Shown piece by piece: positions 31,250 to 41,019 of a stretch of DNA of 64,000 nt (positions within the stretch are counted from its first letter, which is position 1; every line of letters starts with the position of its first letter). The notes beneath the pieces are model-generated. The model did not search any database. It had not been told where the DNA came from and saw only the letters and a list, made by a program, of their open reading frames with translations. Both the position numbers and the translations under genes were made by a program. The DNA comes from Xylocopa sonorina (lineage: Eukaryota > Arthropoda > Insecta > Hymenoptera > Apidae), in NCBI RefSeq assembly GCF_050948175.1, contig NW_027490109.1, positions 1,364,001 through 1,428,000 on the forward strand, in the 5' to 3' direction.

Positions 31250-34200
31250 ACATAACCGGAAAAACTAGCACGCCAAACGTAATTCTAAAATCCGATCTTC
31301 TAATTTCACCAACTCGCTTCATGGTGGACACTGGGGCGGAAATAAATATTATAAAACGTTCGGCTCTAAAAGCATCCGCGCGAATCGATAAGTCCGAGAT
31401 CGTAATAATAACAGGGGTAACCGATGGCAAAACCGCAACCTTAGGGACGGTGAATCTTGTCATTTTCGGTCGCGTCGTCCCTTTTAATGTGGTCGAGGAT
31501 GATTTTCCCCTTAAACCAAGCGGGATCCTCGGCTCCGGGTTCTGTATGGACGCAGAAATCTCTTTTCCAAATAAAATAATCAAATGGAATGGTAAGAGAA
31601 TTCCTTTCGAAGACGATATCGAAACACTCGAGGAACCGTCACCGGACTCGAAAATAAAGCCTCTCCTATCGCCGAAACGTAAACAAGCGCCGCGCACGGA
31701 ATCTATTCCCCCTCCGCCGCCGCGCCCGCCGCGTAAATCATCGCCTCCGCTGAAACGCGATGCAGCAACGAAATCGAAGCTTCGAACGCAAGACAAAGCA
31801 GCTTCTCCGAAGTCAGGAGACCGTATCTCCATTCCGCCGAGATCAAATATCGGTATCAAGGTCCGCGTAGTTAATTCGAACCTCGCGGAAGGTATAATTC
31901 CCCGTACCGATCTTGCGCCGGGTATATTTTTCGGAAACGCTCTCGTCAGAGTAATTCGGGGCAAAGCGGTAACTCGAATAATTAATTCATCCGACCGCGC
32001 CGTCGAAATCGCGTTACCAGAAATCGTACTTGAGCCCGCGCAAATCATGACTCCCCTCCACGAGGAGGATAGTCCGTCGCTGTATCCGGTTTTTTCTAAA
32101 TCTACTAAATCTAACGTATCCGCCGTACCGATCGGCTCATCCCAAAAAGGGAAAACTTCTATTTCTTTCTCGAGTCAGACACCATATTCGACACTCGAAA
32201 CTCCTCCTTCGCGTTGCAAAATCGCGAATGTTCAACAAATCTCCTATGCTCAGGCGGTTAAAAATAATATACAACAGGCGCCGTTAAAACAGACATCGAA
32301 ATCCGCCAATCCTTCGAAATCTCGCCTAGATCGAATTCTTAGTCTCCTCCGTCTCGACCACCTCAACGCAGAGGAAAGAGAGCACGTCGTCCGTCTCGTT
32401 CAAAGCACGCAGGAGCTTTTTCACATTGAGGGGGATAAATTAGGGCATACGTCAGCAACCACGCACAAGATTCCAACCGTCGACGACCGCCCCGTCAATG
32501 TGAAACAATACCGATTCCCACCAGCTCATAAGGAGGAGATTCGACGACAAGTCGACAAATTTTTACAAAATGGTGTCATCTCTCCGTCAAAATCACCATA
32601 TAATTCGCCATTGTGGGTTGTCCCAAAGAAACCGGACTCCTTGGGCAACAAGCAATGGCGCGTCGTCATCGACTACCGCGCACTCAATGAGAAATCTGTC
32701 GCCGATGCCTATCCCCTCCCTTGCATTACCGAGATACTTGATCAGCTCGGGAGTGCGAAGTATTTTAGTACATTCGATCTCGCGAGCGGATTTCACCAGA
32801 TCCCAATGGAGCCCGCCGATGCTCCTAAAACTGCTTTTTCGACGCCTCACGGGCATTATGAATTTAAAAGAATGCCATTCGGATTAAAAAATGCGCCAGC
32901 GACGTTCCAACGACTTATGGACAATGTCCTGTCCGGTCTCCAGGGGAACGAAATTTTCGTCTATTTGGACGACATTGTTATCTACGCTAGCTCTCTTCAA
33001 GAACATCGACTTAAATTCGATAAATTAACTCAACGGCTCAAAGAAGCTAATTTAGTATTGCAGCCGGATAAGTGCGAATTCTTGAGGAGAGAAGTAAGCT
33101 ATTTGGGTCATATTATCAGTGAGCACGGTGTAAAACCTGACCCTGCGAAAATTAGCGCCGTCAAAAATTTTCCGCGCCCGCGCAACGCGAAACAGATCAA
33201 ACAATTCCTCGGGCTCGCGGGATACTACAGGCGGTTCATCGCAAATTTTTCCAATATTGCTAAGCCTCTAACGAATTTGTTAAAAAAGGACGCGCCCTTT
33301 GTATGGCGTAACGAGCATGAGAATTCATTCGTCAAACTCCGAGATTGCCTATGCGAAGCGCCTATCTTGCAGTACCCCAACTTTAAACAACCATTCGTGA
33401 TAACGACCGACGCGTCCGCCGAAGCTATTGGTGCTATCTTGAGTCAAGGACCAATAGGCCGCGACTTGCCAATCGCGTACACGTCGCGACTGTTAAACGC
33501 TGCGGAGAAAAACTACTCCACGATCGAGAAGGAGTGTCTGGCGATTGTCTACGCCGTCCATTACTTTCGTCCATACATATACGGTAATCAATTCAAACTC
33601 GTTACCGACCATCGACCGTTAGTATGGATGAATTCGGTCAAGGACCCGTCAAGTAGACTCGTACGGTGGAGGCTTAAGTTAGCGGAATTTGACTACGAGA
33701 TGGTCTATAAAAGTGGAAAAACGAACCTTAATGCGGACGCATTGTCGCGGAATCCCGCTCAAATTTTTCCGCTCTCGTATTCAGAAAACTCGGAGGACGA
33801 CATCTTCGATGTGCCTCCGGAAACCCGTAAAAGGTATACCACACTAGCGCCTCCTCCTACTCCGGTAACATCAGAACCTGAATTACCGACTCCAGGCACG
33901 TCCTTCCGTACCAACACAGCACCACCTCCGCAAGTCGCCAGCGACAGCACCGACTTCTATACTCCTGCTCCAAATGAATTTTTCCGACGCGAACCTCTAT
34001 TTAATTTCAGCCGTGACGCATTATCAACGCGACGAGACAATGTAGTTGTCTTCGTCACGCAATCTGGGCACCCCTATGACACGGGCGCCAAAGATCTAGC
34101 AAACGCTGAAAAATTCCTCCTAAACAAAAATCACGTCCTTACCAAAGCCAAAGTCATACAAATCGGAAACGAATTCCAAATCCAGCTTCCAATCATCGAA

Positions 34201-36048
34201 CATTCCACCAGATCAATCAATTTCCAGACCGTAATAGAAACATTCAGATCCTTGTGCGACGTTGTAAACGAATTACAATTACAAACATTTAGTATCGCAC
34301 AAACCTATCTAGACTCCGTATCCTGGTCCCGAATCCAGAAAATCCTTCAGGACCTGTTTTATGAAACAACTGTCCAGATTACGGTCTGCCAGGGCCTCAT
34401 TAAAACCCCTTCGGTCGAAGAGCGACTGAAAATAATAAGAGAAAACCACGACTCCCCTGTGGGAGGTCACAAAGGGGTTAATAAAACTTATTCTCGCATC
34501 AGACAACAATACTTTTGGCCAAACATGAAAACACAAATACAAGAATACATTGGCAAATGTAAAAGTTGTCAGACAGAGAAACTGGTCCGGGTAAAGACCA
34601 GACAGCCTCTCACTTTAACCGACACCCCTGGCAGGGCATTCGATAAGATTTCAATGGACGTAATGGGTCCTCTTCCCGAAACTTCCGACGGTTATACAAG
34701 TATCCTCACGATCCAAGATCTCCTCACTAAATACTCAGTCGCAGTTCCTCTCAAAACCACCACCGCAGTAGACATTGCCGAAGCTTTAATAAAAGAATTC
34801 ATTTGTAAATTCGGATGCCCGAAAGGCATACTCACGGACCAAGGTTCGAACTTTATAAACAGCTTGATTAAAGCCATAGCAATCAAATTCCGTATTAAGC
34901 AATACAAGTCCACTGCGTTCCATCCACAGACAAACGGGTCCGTTGAACGATCTCACCACGTCCTGGCCGAATATCTGAAGCATTACATAGAGTCGAGTAA
35001 CGATTGGGTGAATTGGTTACCGTATGCAATGTTTTCATACAACACCAGTGTGCACGAGGGTACATTATACACCCCACACGAACTAGTGTTCGGCAGGATA
35101 GCTAGGACGCCGTCAGCCACTCCTTTTCAGGACAGCTCTGATAACGAAACTTATAGCGACTATCTTATACAACTTCAGGAGAAAATCTCGAAATCTCAGG
35201 ATTTGGCTAAAGCCAATCTAGACAATGCGAAACGCCGTTCTAAATATTATTATGACCGAAATCTCAATGTCCAAAACTTCGAGGTAGGCCAATGGGTCTA
35301 TCTTTTAAAAGAGCCGAACAAACATAAGTTCCAGGCACAGTATTCTGGACCGTACCGTATCCTCGAAATTTTGGGCAATTGTAATGTTAAGCTGAATGTA
35401 AAAGGGCGCCATAAAATTGTTCATACGAACAAAATCAAAATTTGTAAACGAATGCATAGTATGCAGAGTGTGGATGCTAGTGAAAGAAAAGTGCGAAAAA
35501 CTGAAAATGAAGTCAGTGAGAGCAGTGACATTCAAACGAACGCTGAAAGTGAAAGCGACGAAAGTGCCTGCAATCCGAAAGAAGCCCGCAGTCACGGTCC
35601 AATCTCCAAACGTTATCGCCAGGATCAACCAGGCGAAAAACCTCAGATTCCGCAGCATCCAGCCGACAGGACCAAGAGAAGGATCCAGCATCCCGAAATC
35701 TACCCAACAGACAAGAGATCTCGGCATGGCCGAGATTCTTTTTCCAAGGGGGGTGGTGTAACGTCAGGCGTACCGCCTGCCACCCTCCGGCGTCCACCTC
35801 ATCATCCCCAGCATCCGTATCCGGAGCCCCTGCACACGGGCCACCCGCCGACTCGCCGTCCCTACAGAAGGAGACAAAGGTACGAGAGGGAAGAGGGATG
35901 CAGCATGCCGCGCCCACGCGCGATCTCCACACACGAGGGGGAGGACTTCACCCCGTATTACGAGGGCGAGGAGCTCTCCGACACATACTGGGTCGAATCC
36001 CCAGCGATCACGAAGCCCTATACGTACTTCTCGTACATGTGGGATTAG
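31141..36048 (+). CDS. pol: Pol polyprotein of element 2 (PR-RT-RH-IN), reaching into the 3' LTR
   Basis: Made as Gag-Pol by -1 frameshifting. Start is the first codon after the slip, and the first in-frame Met is 31321. Residues counted from that Met: protease active site DTGA at 3-6; a proline-rich linker at about 118-150; reverse transcriptase about 390-610 with YLDD at 548-551; RNase H with D697, E738 and D763; integrase zinc finger H1043, H1050, C1080, C1083; catalytic D1113, D1173 and E1209 (D59D35E); GPY motif at 1343-1345. No chromodomain was recognised. A charged low-complexity region follows, then the frame crosses the polypurine tract as glycines. About 96 residues are encoded in the 3' LTR (35757-36048), Pro/Arg-rich and ending ESPAITKPYTYFSYM and WD. 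Typical pol ORFs stop before the LTR, so this tail is unusual. Confidence 0.95.
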   Translation, partial: RQWPPHPPRDRWRGRAPSPSSRREQLQRGNRRNAAINITGKTSTPNVILKSDLLISPTRFMVDTGAEINIIKRSALKASARIDKSEIVIITGVTDGKTATLGTVNLVIFGRVVPFNVVEDDFPLKPSGILGSGFCMDAEISFPNKIIKWNGKRIPFEDDIETLEEPSPDSKIKPLLSPKRKQAPRTESIPPPPPRPPRKSSPPLKRDAATKSKLRTQDKAASPKSGDRISIPPRSNIGIKVRVVNSNLAEGIIPRTDLAPGIFFGNALVRVIRGKAVTRIINSSDRAVEIALPEIVLEPAQIMTPLHEEDSPSLYPVFSKSTKSNVSAVPIGSSQKGKTSISFSSQTPYSTLETPPSRCKIANVQQISYAQAVKNNIQQAPLKQTSKSANPSKSRLDRILSLLRLDHLNAEEREHVVRLVQSTQELFHIEGDKLGHTSATTHKIPTVDDRPVNVKQYRFPPAHKEEIRRQVDKFLQNGVISPSKSPYNSPLWVVPKKPDSLGNKQWRVVIDYRALNEKSVADAYPLPCITEILDQLGSAKYFSTFDLASGFHQIPMEPADAPKTAFSTPHGHYEFKRMPFGLKNAPATFQRLMDNVLSGLQGNEIFVYLDDIVIYASSLQEHRLKFDKLTQRLKEANLVLQPDKCEFLRREVSYLGHIISEHGVKPDPAKISAVKNFPRPRNAKQIKQFLGLAGYYRRFIANFSNIAKPLTNLLKKDAPFVWRNEHENSFVKLRDCLCEAPILQYPNFKQPFVITTDASAEAIGAILSQGPIGRDLPIAYTSRLLNAAEKNYSTIEKECLAIVYAVHYFRPYIYGNQFKLVTDHRPLVWMNSVKDPSSRLVRWRLKLAEFDYEMVYKSGKTNLNADALSRNPAQIFPLSYSENSEDDIFDVPPETRKRYTTLAPPPTPVTSEPELPTPGTSFRTNTAPPPQVASDSTDFYTPAPNEFFRREPLFNFSRDALSTRRDNVVVFVTQSGHPYDTGAKDLANAEKFLLNKNHVLTKAKVIQIGNEFQIQLPIIEHSTRSINFQTVIETFRSLCDVVNELQLQTFSIAQTYLDSVSWSRIQKILQDLFYETTVQITVCQGLIKTPSVEERLKIIRENHDSPVGGHKGVNKTYSRIRQQYFWPNMKTQIQEYIGKCKSCQTEKLVRVKTRQPLTLTDTPGRAFDKISMDVMGPLPETSDGYTSILTIQDLLTKYSVAVPLKTTTAVDIAEALIKEFICKFGCPKGILTDQGSNFINSLIKAIAIKFRIKQYKSTAFHPQTNGSVERSHHVLAEYLKHYIESSNDWVNWLPYAMFSYNTSVHEGTLYTPHELVFGRIARTPSATPFQDSSDNETYSDYLIQLQEKISKSQDLAKANLDNAKRRSKYYYDRNLNVQNFEVGQWVYLLKEPNKHKFQAQYSGPYRILEILGNCNVKLNVKGRHKIVHTNKIKICKRMHSMQSVDASERKVRKTENEVSESSDIQTNAESESDESACNPKEARSHGPISKRYRQDQPGEKPQIPQHPADRTKRRIQHPEIYPTDKRSRHGRDSFSKGGGVTSGVPPATLRRPPHHPQHPYPEPLHTGHPPTRRPYRRRQRYEREEGCSMPRPRAISTHEGEDFTPYYEGEELSDTYWVESPAITKPYTYFSYMWD
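35718..35736 (+). other. Perfect 8-bp hairpin upstream of the polypurine tract, element 2
   Basis: ATCTCGGC, loop ATG, GCCGAGAT. It lies 9 nt before the polypurine tract and within the pol frame. Identical in element 1. Confidence 0.6.
35746..35756 (+). other. Polypurine tract of element 2
   Basis: AAGGGGGGTGG abuts the 3' LTR start TGTAACG and is translated in Pol as glycines. Confidence 0.9.
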
Positions 36049-37237
36049 AATAAGCACACTACTCACCTATGTACATACACACCAACACACACCTAGATTT
36101 AAGTGAATATATGTATATATTTTATTCATGCACGGTTATGTTCCGTTGCACTCGCGCGCACACTCGACGCTCGCGGCTCACGCTTAACACGGGCCGCGCC
36201 CCACTCCGAACGGCCGCCCCACCACGAGGGCCGAGCGGCCGCCCTACTCCGACCGTCCGCCCCACCGCGAGGGCCCAGCGACTCGCGCGCCGCGCGACCC
36301 GAGGAGGTCGCGGACGCGAGATCCGAGAGTCAGTTCGTATCTCATCTCCGAACCGAGGAGTTCTAATCCAGCATCCGAACGATGCACTTCCGATCCGAGC
36401 AATAGGCTCATTCGCAACGAGCAATTAGCTCTAATGCATTCGTCTCTATCCATACTCCCATAGCGGAGTCCATTCGATACTTTATACTATTTCTAATTCT
36501 CATTGTAATCGCTAGTCAGTAACTTAGAACTTAGTCAAGTGTATTTAGTATAGTGAAATCATAGAATATAGTTTATTTTTACCAGATTCAAAGTATCTTT
36601 ATTCGAGTCCAAATACAATTCCTTAATTCTACTCCACGGGTACGCTCGCGATTATTCTATTTCTATATCTCATCTGCGATAGTCTTGAGGCTCGACGACT
36701 AGAGCGAACCAGCGCTTAGTTGCTCCATCCTCACTTCTACCGTATACAGAATATCTTGCGCCCAGGTTGATCCCGGTAAGCTAGAGCGAACCAACGCTTA
36801 GCCGCGCCGTACTCGACCGAAGTTCAAGTATTCTCGACGAGCCTTGCACCTCCGACAAAGCGTACACGACGCGCGGGGAGGAGAGAGTTTATTCGTCGTC
36901 TCGCTCGGGAATACGTGGGTGATGCACCAGAATATTCAATATCCTGCGTTCGAGTCCTGGTACCTGTGAAGGAGGTTTCCTTCGCCGCACGACCCGTACC
37001 TCCGTTCCAGCCGTACGCCGCCGCCATCCCGGTTGCGGATCCAAGGCGCTCCAGGTACCTAGAAAGAGAAATCAGACAGCGGAATCAAGCCTTCGCAAGG
37101 TAAGTTTAGTGTTAATTACCGTTTTATCGAGTCCGAAACGCCAACGAACCCGGTCCGGACGCAATTCGCGTTATTTTCGGGAACGGTTACGACTTTGTGC
37201 CACCGTTGCGAGCGCAACCGCACCTCGGGACGTGACA
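35757..37237 (+). repeat. 3' LTR of element 2
   Basis: 1481 bp with no difference from the 5' LTR found by eye. Positions are those of the 5' LTR plus 7390. The Pol tail is translated from its first 292 bp. The GC-rich block is at about 36150-36320, the paired motif at 36699-36719 and 36781-36801, and the donor-like AAGGTAAGT at 37097-37105. Confidence 0.95.
36915..37103 (+). CDS. LTR-encoded 62-aa leader ORF, 3' LTR copy of element 2
   Basis: Identical to the 29525-29713 ORF. Located at the 3' end of the element, so probably not separately expressed unless this LTR drives readthrough into the satellite. Confidence 0.4.
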   Translation: MGDAPEYSISCVRVLVPVKEVSFAARPVPPFQPYAAAIPVADPRRSRYLEREIRQRNQAFAR

Positions 37238-37241
37238 ATGG
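37238..37241. repeat. Target-site duplication of element 2 (right), ATGG
   Basis: Second copy of the duplication at 28363-28366. Confidence 0.95.
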
Positions 37242-39829
37242 TAAGATATAATATGATTTGCGAAGTACCATGTATTCCTCGTCTACACTTCAAATGAATG
37301 TAAATGCGACACTTCCTTGCAAGGAAATAGCGTTTGCAGATGTCTACGTATCGAAGCAATACAGTTCAAATGCTTCTTAGAACGAGTTATTGCATCTCAT
37401 ATCTATGTTTCATGATAAGATATAATATTCATTGCGAAGTGTTATGCATTCCTCGTCTACACTTCAAATGAATGTAAATGCGACACTTCCTTGCTAGGAA
37501 ATAGCGATTGCAGATGTCTACGTATCGTAGCAATAGAGTTCATATGATTCTTAAAACGCGATATCGCATATCATTTGTACGTTTCATGGTAAGATATAAT
37601 AGGATTTGCGAAGTATCATGTATTCCTCGTCTACACTTCAAATGAATGTAAATGCGACACTTCCTTGCTAGGAAATAGCTATTGCAGATGTCTACGTATC
37701 GTAGCAATTGAGTTCATATGATTCTTAAAACGCGATATCGCTTCTCATTTCTATGTTTCATGGTAAGATATAACATGATTTGCGAAGTGTTATGTATTCC
37801 TCGTCTACACTTCAAATGAATGTAAATGCGATACTTCCTCGCTAGGAAATAGCGTTTGCAGATGTCTACGTATCGTAGCAATAGCTTTCTGATGCTTCTT
37901 AAAACGCGATATCGCATCTCATTTCTATGTTTCATGGTAAGATATAATATTCATTGCGAAGTGTTATGCATTCCTCGTCTACGATTCATATGAATGTAAA
38001 TGCGACACTTCCTCGCTAGGAAATACCGTTTGCAGATGTCTACGTATCGTAGCAATAGCTTTCTAGTGCTTCTTAAAACGCGATATCGCATCTCATTTCT
38101 ATGTTTTATGGTAAGATATAACATGATTTGCGAAGTGTTATGTATTCCTCGTCTACACTTCAAATGAATGTGATTGCGATACTTCCTCGCTAGGAAATAG
38201 CGTTTGCACATGTCTACGTATCGTTAGCAATAGCTTTCTAATGCTTCTTAAAACGCGATATCGCATCTCATTTCTATGTTTCATGGTAAGATATAATATG
38301 ATTTGCGAAGTGTCACGTATTCGTCGTCTACACTTCAAATGAATGTGAATGCGACACTTCCTCGCTAGGAAATAGCGTTTGCAGATGTCTACGTATCGTA
38401 GCAATAGAGTTCTAATGCTTCTTAAAACGCGATATCGCATCTCATTTCTATGTTTCATGGTAAGATATAATATGATTTGCGAAGTGTTATGTATTCCTCG
38501 TCTACACTTCAAATGAATGTAAATGCGACACTTCTTTGCTAGGAAATAGCGTTTGCAGATGTCTACGTATCGTAGCCATAGAGATTTCGTGATTCTTAAA
38601 AGGCGATATCGCATCTCATTTCTATGTTTCATGGTAAGACATAATATGATTTGCGAAGTGTCATGTATTCCTCGTCTACACTTCAAATGAATGTAAATGC
38701 GACACTTTCTTGCTAGGAAATAGCGTCTGCAGATGTCTAGGTATCGTAGCAACAGAGTTCTAATGCTTCTTAAAACGAGATATTGCATCTCATATCTATG
38801 TTTCCTGATGAGATATAATATTCATTGCGAAGTGTTATGCATTCCTCGTCTACGATTCAAATGAATGTAAATGCGACACTTCCTTGCAAGGAAATAGCGT
38901 TTGCAGAAGTCTACGTATCGTAGCAATAGAGTTCTTATGATTCTTAAAACGCGATATTGCATCTCATTTCTATGTTTCATGGTAAGATATAACATGATTT
39001 GCGAAGTGTTATGTATTCCTCGTCTACACTTCAAGTGAATGTAAATGCGATACTTCCTCGCTAGGAAATAGCGTTTGCAGATGTCTACGTATCGTAGCAA
39101 TAGCTTTCTAATGCTTCTTAAAACGCGATATCATATCTCATTTCTATGTTTCATGGTAAGATATAATATTCATTGCGAAGTGTTATGCATTCCTCGTCTA
39201 CGATTCAAATGAATGTAAATGCGACACTTCCTCGCTAGGAAATAGCGTTTGCAAATGTCTACCTATCGTAGCAATAGTGTTCTAATGCTTCTTAAAACGC
39301 GATATCGCATCTCATTTCTATGTTTCATGGTAAGATATAATATGATTTGCGAAGTATCATGTATTCCTCGTCTACACTTCAAATGAATGTGAATGCGACA
39401 CTTCCTCGCTAGGAAACAGCGTTTGCAGATGTCTACGTATCGTAGCAATAGAGTTCTAATGCTTCTTAAAACGCGATATCGCATCTCATTTCTATGTTTC
39501 ATGGTAGGATATAATATGATTTGCGAAGTGTTATGTATTCCTCGCCTACACTTCAAATGAATGTAAATGCGACACTTCTTTGCTAGGAAATAGCGTTTGC
39601 AAATGTCTACGTATCGTAGCAATAGAGTTCAAATGCTTCTTAAAACGCGATATCGCATCTCATTTCTATGTTTCATGGTAAGATATAATATGATTTGCGA
39701 AGTACCATGTATTCCTCGTCTACACTTCAAATGAATGTAAATGCGACACTTGCTTGCAAGGAAATAGCGTTTGCAGATGTCTACGTATCGAAGCAATAGA
39801 GTTCAAATGCTTCTTAAAACGAGATATTG

Positions 39830-39833
39830 CATC
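39830..39833. repeat. Target-site duplication of the solo LTR (left), CATC
   Basis: CATC before the LTR, repeated at 41318-41321. The undisrupted site is preserved in a paralogous monomer at 43754-43757. Confidence 0.95.
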
Positions 39834-39986
39834 TGTCACGTCGCGGTCTAGGAAAATTTCCGATATAACTCGCGGATGACACGCAGCCAAGTCACGGAAT
39901 CTAGTCGCTAAATCGCGACGGGTGAGGGTTCCGTTGATGGGACGCGAACACTGTTATCACTCGCGGACGCGGTTAATATCAAAGAT

Positions 39987-39995
39987 TCTTACCTT
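39987..39995 (-). promoter_or_regulatory. Splice-donor-like site in the solo LTR
   Basis: On the minus strand AAG|GTAAGA, about 160 bp from the LTR 3' end. It is equivalent to AAG|GTAAGT at about 140 bp in elements 1 and 2. Confidence 0.5.
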
Positions 39996-40021
39996 TGCGG
40001 CCACTCGTTACTGCAGTTGTT

Positions 40022-40288
40022 TCAATAATTTTGTTGCAGGTACCGCTGTCGTCTCGGATCGCCTTCCGGGATAGTCGCTGCGTAAGGGCTGCCTCGAGGT
40101 ATCGTCAGCTGGATGAGCCTCCAACGGCACGGGCTGGAGCCTTGAATCGACGGAAGCAGGACAGCAGGCGCAACAGCAGCAGGGTAGCAGGATAAACCCG
40201 TCTCGGAACTAATGTACTCACGAAATAATCGTCGAAGGAAGTTCTTACGTCTCGCACGACGCGTTCTTCGTTTAGCGGCGCGACACAT
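40022..40288 (-). CDS. Leader-like ORF in the solo LTR (relic)
   Basis: 88-codon sense ORF, basic at the N-terminus and ending SPYAATIPEGDPRRQRYL plus a few residues. The C-terminal part matches the leader peptide of elements 1 and 2, with several silent codon changes. It ends about 27 nt before the donor rather than on it. The upstream part does not match. Because the element is a solo LTR, the ORF is probably no longer used as in an active element. Confidence 0.4.
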   Translation of the reverse strand: MCRAAKRRTRRARRKNFLRRLFREYISSETGLSCYPAAVAPAVLLPSIQGSSPCRWRLIQLTIPRGSPYAATIPEGDPRRQRYLQQNY

Positions 40289-40754
40289 TCAAAACGTAAT
40301 TCGTCTGGCTGGATACGAGTCGGTAAGCGGCGGTCCGCTCTAGCCTTGTCGGTCCAGGAGAACGAAGAATCGATTTATATCTTCGAACAGTCAATGCTTA
40401 TCATTCAACAGAGTTAAGCGGCGGTCCTCTCTAACTAAGTCGAATTCAAAACAATGGACTTATTCGAAGAGTGAATGTGTGTTTCGAGTACGCGAATACC
40501 GTAGAATGTATGAGGGTATTAGAAATAATTGCAAGTGGAATATGTAAAATAAAACAAAGATATATTCTAATATAAAACCTACGCTTACACTTAACTTCCC
40601 CTAAACTAGATTAAAGTAGACTTAGTACGAACTAGAACTTGAACGGATATGAACTTAGAATCAAGACACCTCGAAGTGAGGTGATGGAACGGCCCTAAGG
40701 CATTGGATTGAAGTGAAGTCGAGCGAGTTCGGATAAGAAGTGACTATCGTCTCG

Positions 40755-40925
40755 CGTGCACGCGACCTCCTCGGATCGCGTGGCGCGCGAGTCGCTGGGC
40801 CCCGCGGTGGGGATGGACGGTCGAGGTAGGGCGGCCGCACGGCCCTCGCGGTGGGGCGGCCGGCCGGAGTGGGGCGCGGCTCGCGTTCAGCGTGAGCCGC
40901 GCGCGTCGAGTGCGCGCGTGAGCGC
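40755..40925 (-). other. GC-rich conserved LTR block in the solo LTR
   Basis: Very GC-rich stretch matching the LTR blocks of elements 1 and 2 (for example 18288-18468) at what looks like 85-90% identity by eye, much higher than the flanking LTR. Read as codons, nearly all differences are replacements, so conservation is at the DNA or RNA level. A regulatory or structured 5' leader role is possible. Confidence 0.5.
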
Positions 40926-41019
40926 GTCGCAACTTACAAATTAACGAACTTAGTCTTAGAAATACATATGTGTGTTGTTCGTGTTACAATGGATGTGTCG
41001 TGTACTTAGATCTAGGATT

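Larger units (their letters stand above)
28367..37237 (+). mobile_element. Retroelement 2: full-length Ty3/gypsy LTR retrotransposon, 8871 bp
   Basis: Plus-strand copy of the same family as element 1, with the same order of parts and intact gag and pol. LTRs are 1481 bp (28367-29847 and 35757-37237), and I found no difference between them by eye. That implies a very recent insertion. Its TSD (ATGG) differs from that of element 1 and it sits at a different place in the satellite monomer, so it is an independent insertion and not an inverted duplicate. Pol is about 99.4% identical to element 1 by count of visible differences. It carries only one copy of the 27-bp LTR unit. Confidence 0.97.
37238..39833. 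repeat. 174-bp satellite, block C
   Basis: About 15 monomers. Parts recur in block D: 37238-37940 at 42380-43083, 37945-38480 at 44479-45014, and 39120-39833 at 43044-43757. After allowing for the solo LTR with its TSD (1488 bp) and 1-nt monomer variants, the offsets are whole numbers of monomers. No gene is visible. Confidence 0.93.

Noticed and set aside
35400..35760. Possible env gene after integrase
   Set aside because: The region is a charged, low-complexity continuation of the pol frame, with no signal peptide, membrane segment or separate ORF.
17345..37237. Elements 1 and 2 as the two arms of one inverted segmental duplication
   Set aside because: The TSDs differ (ATCT and ATGG), the LTRs differ by a 27-bp unit, and the flanking satellite keeps one orientation on all sides.
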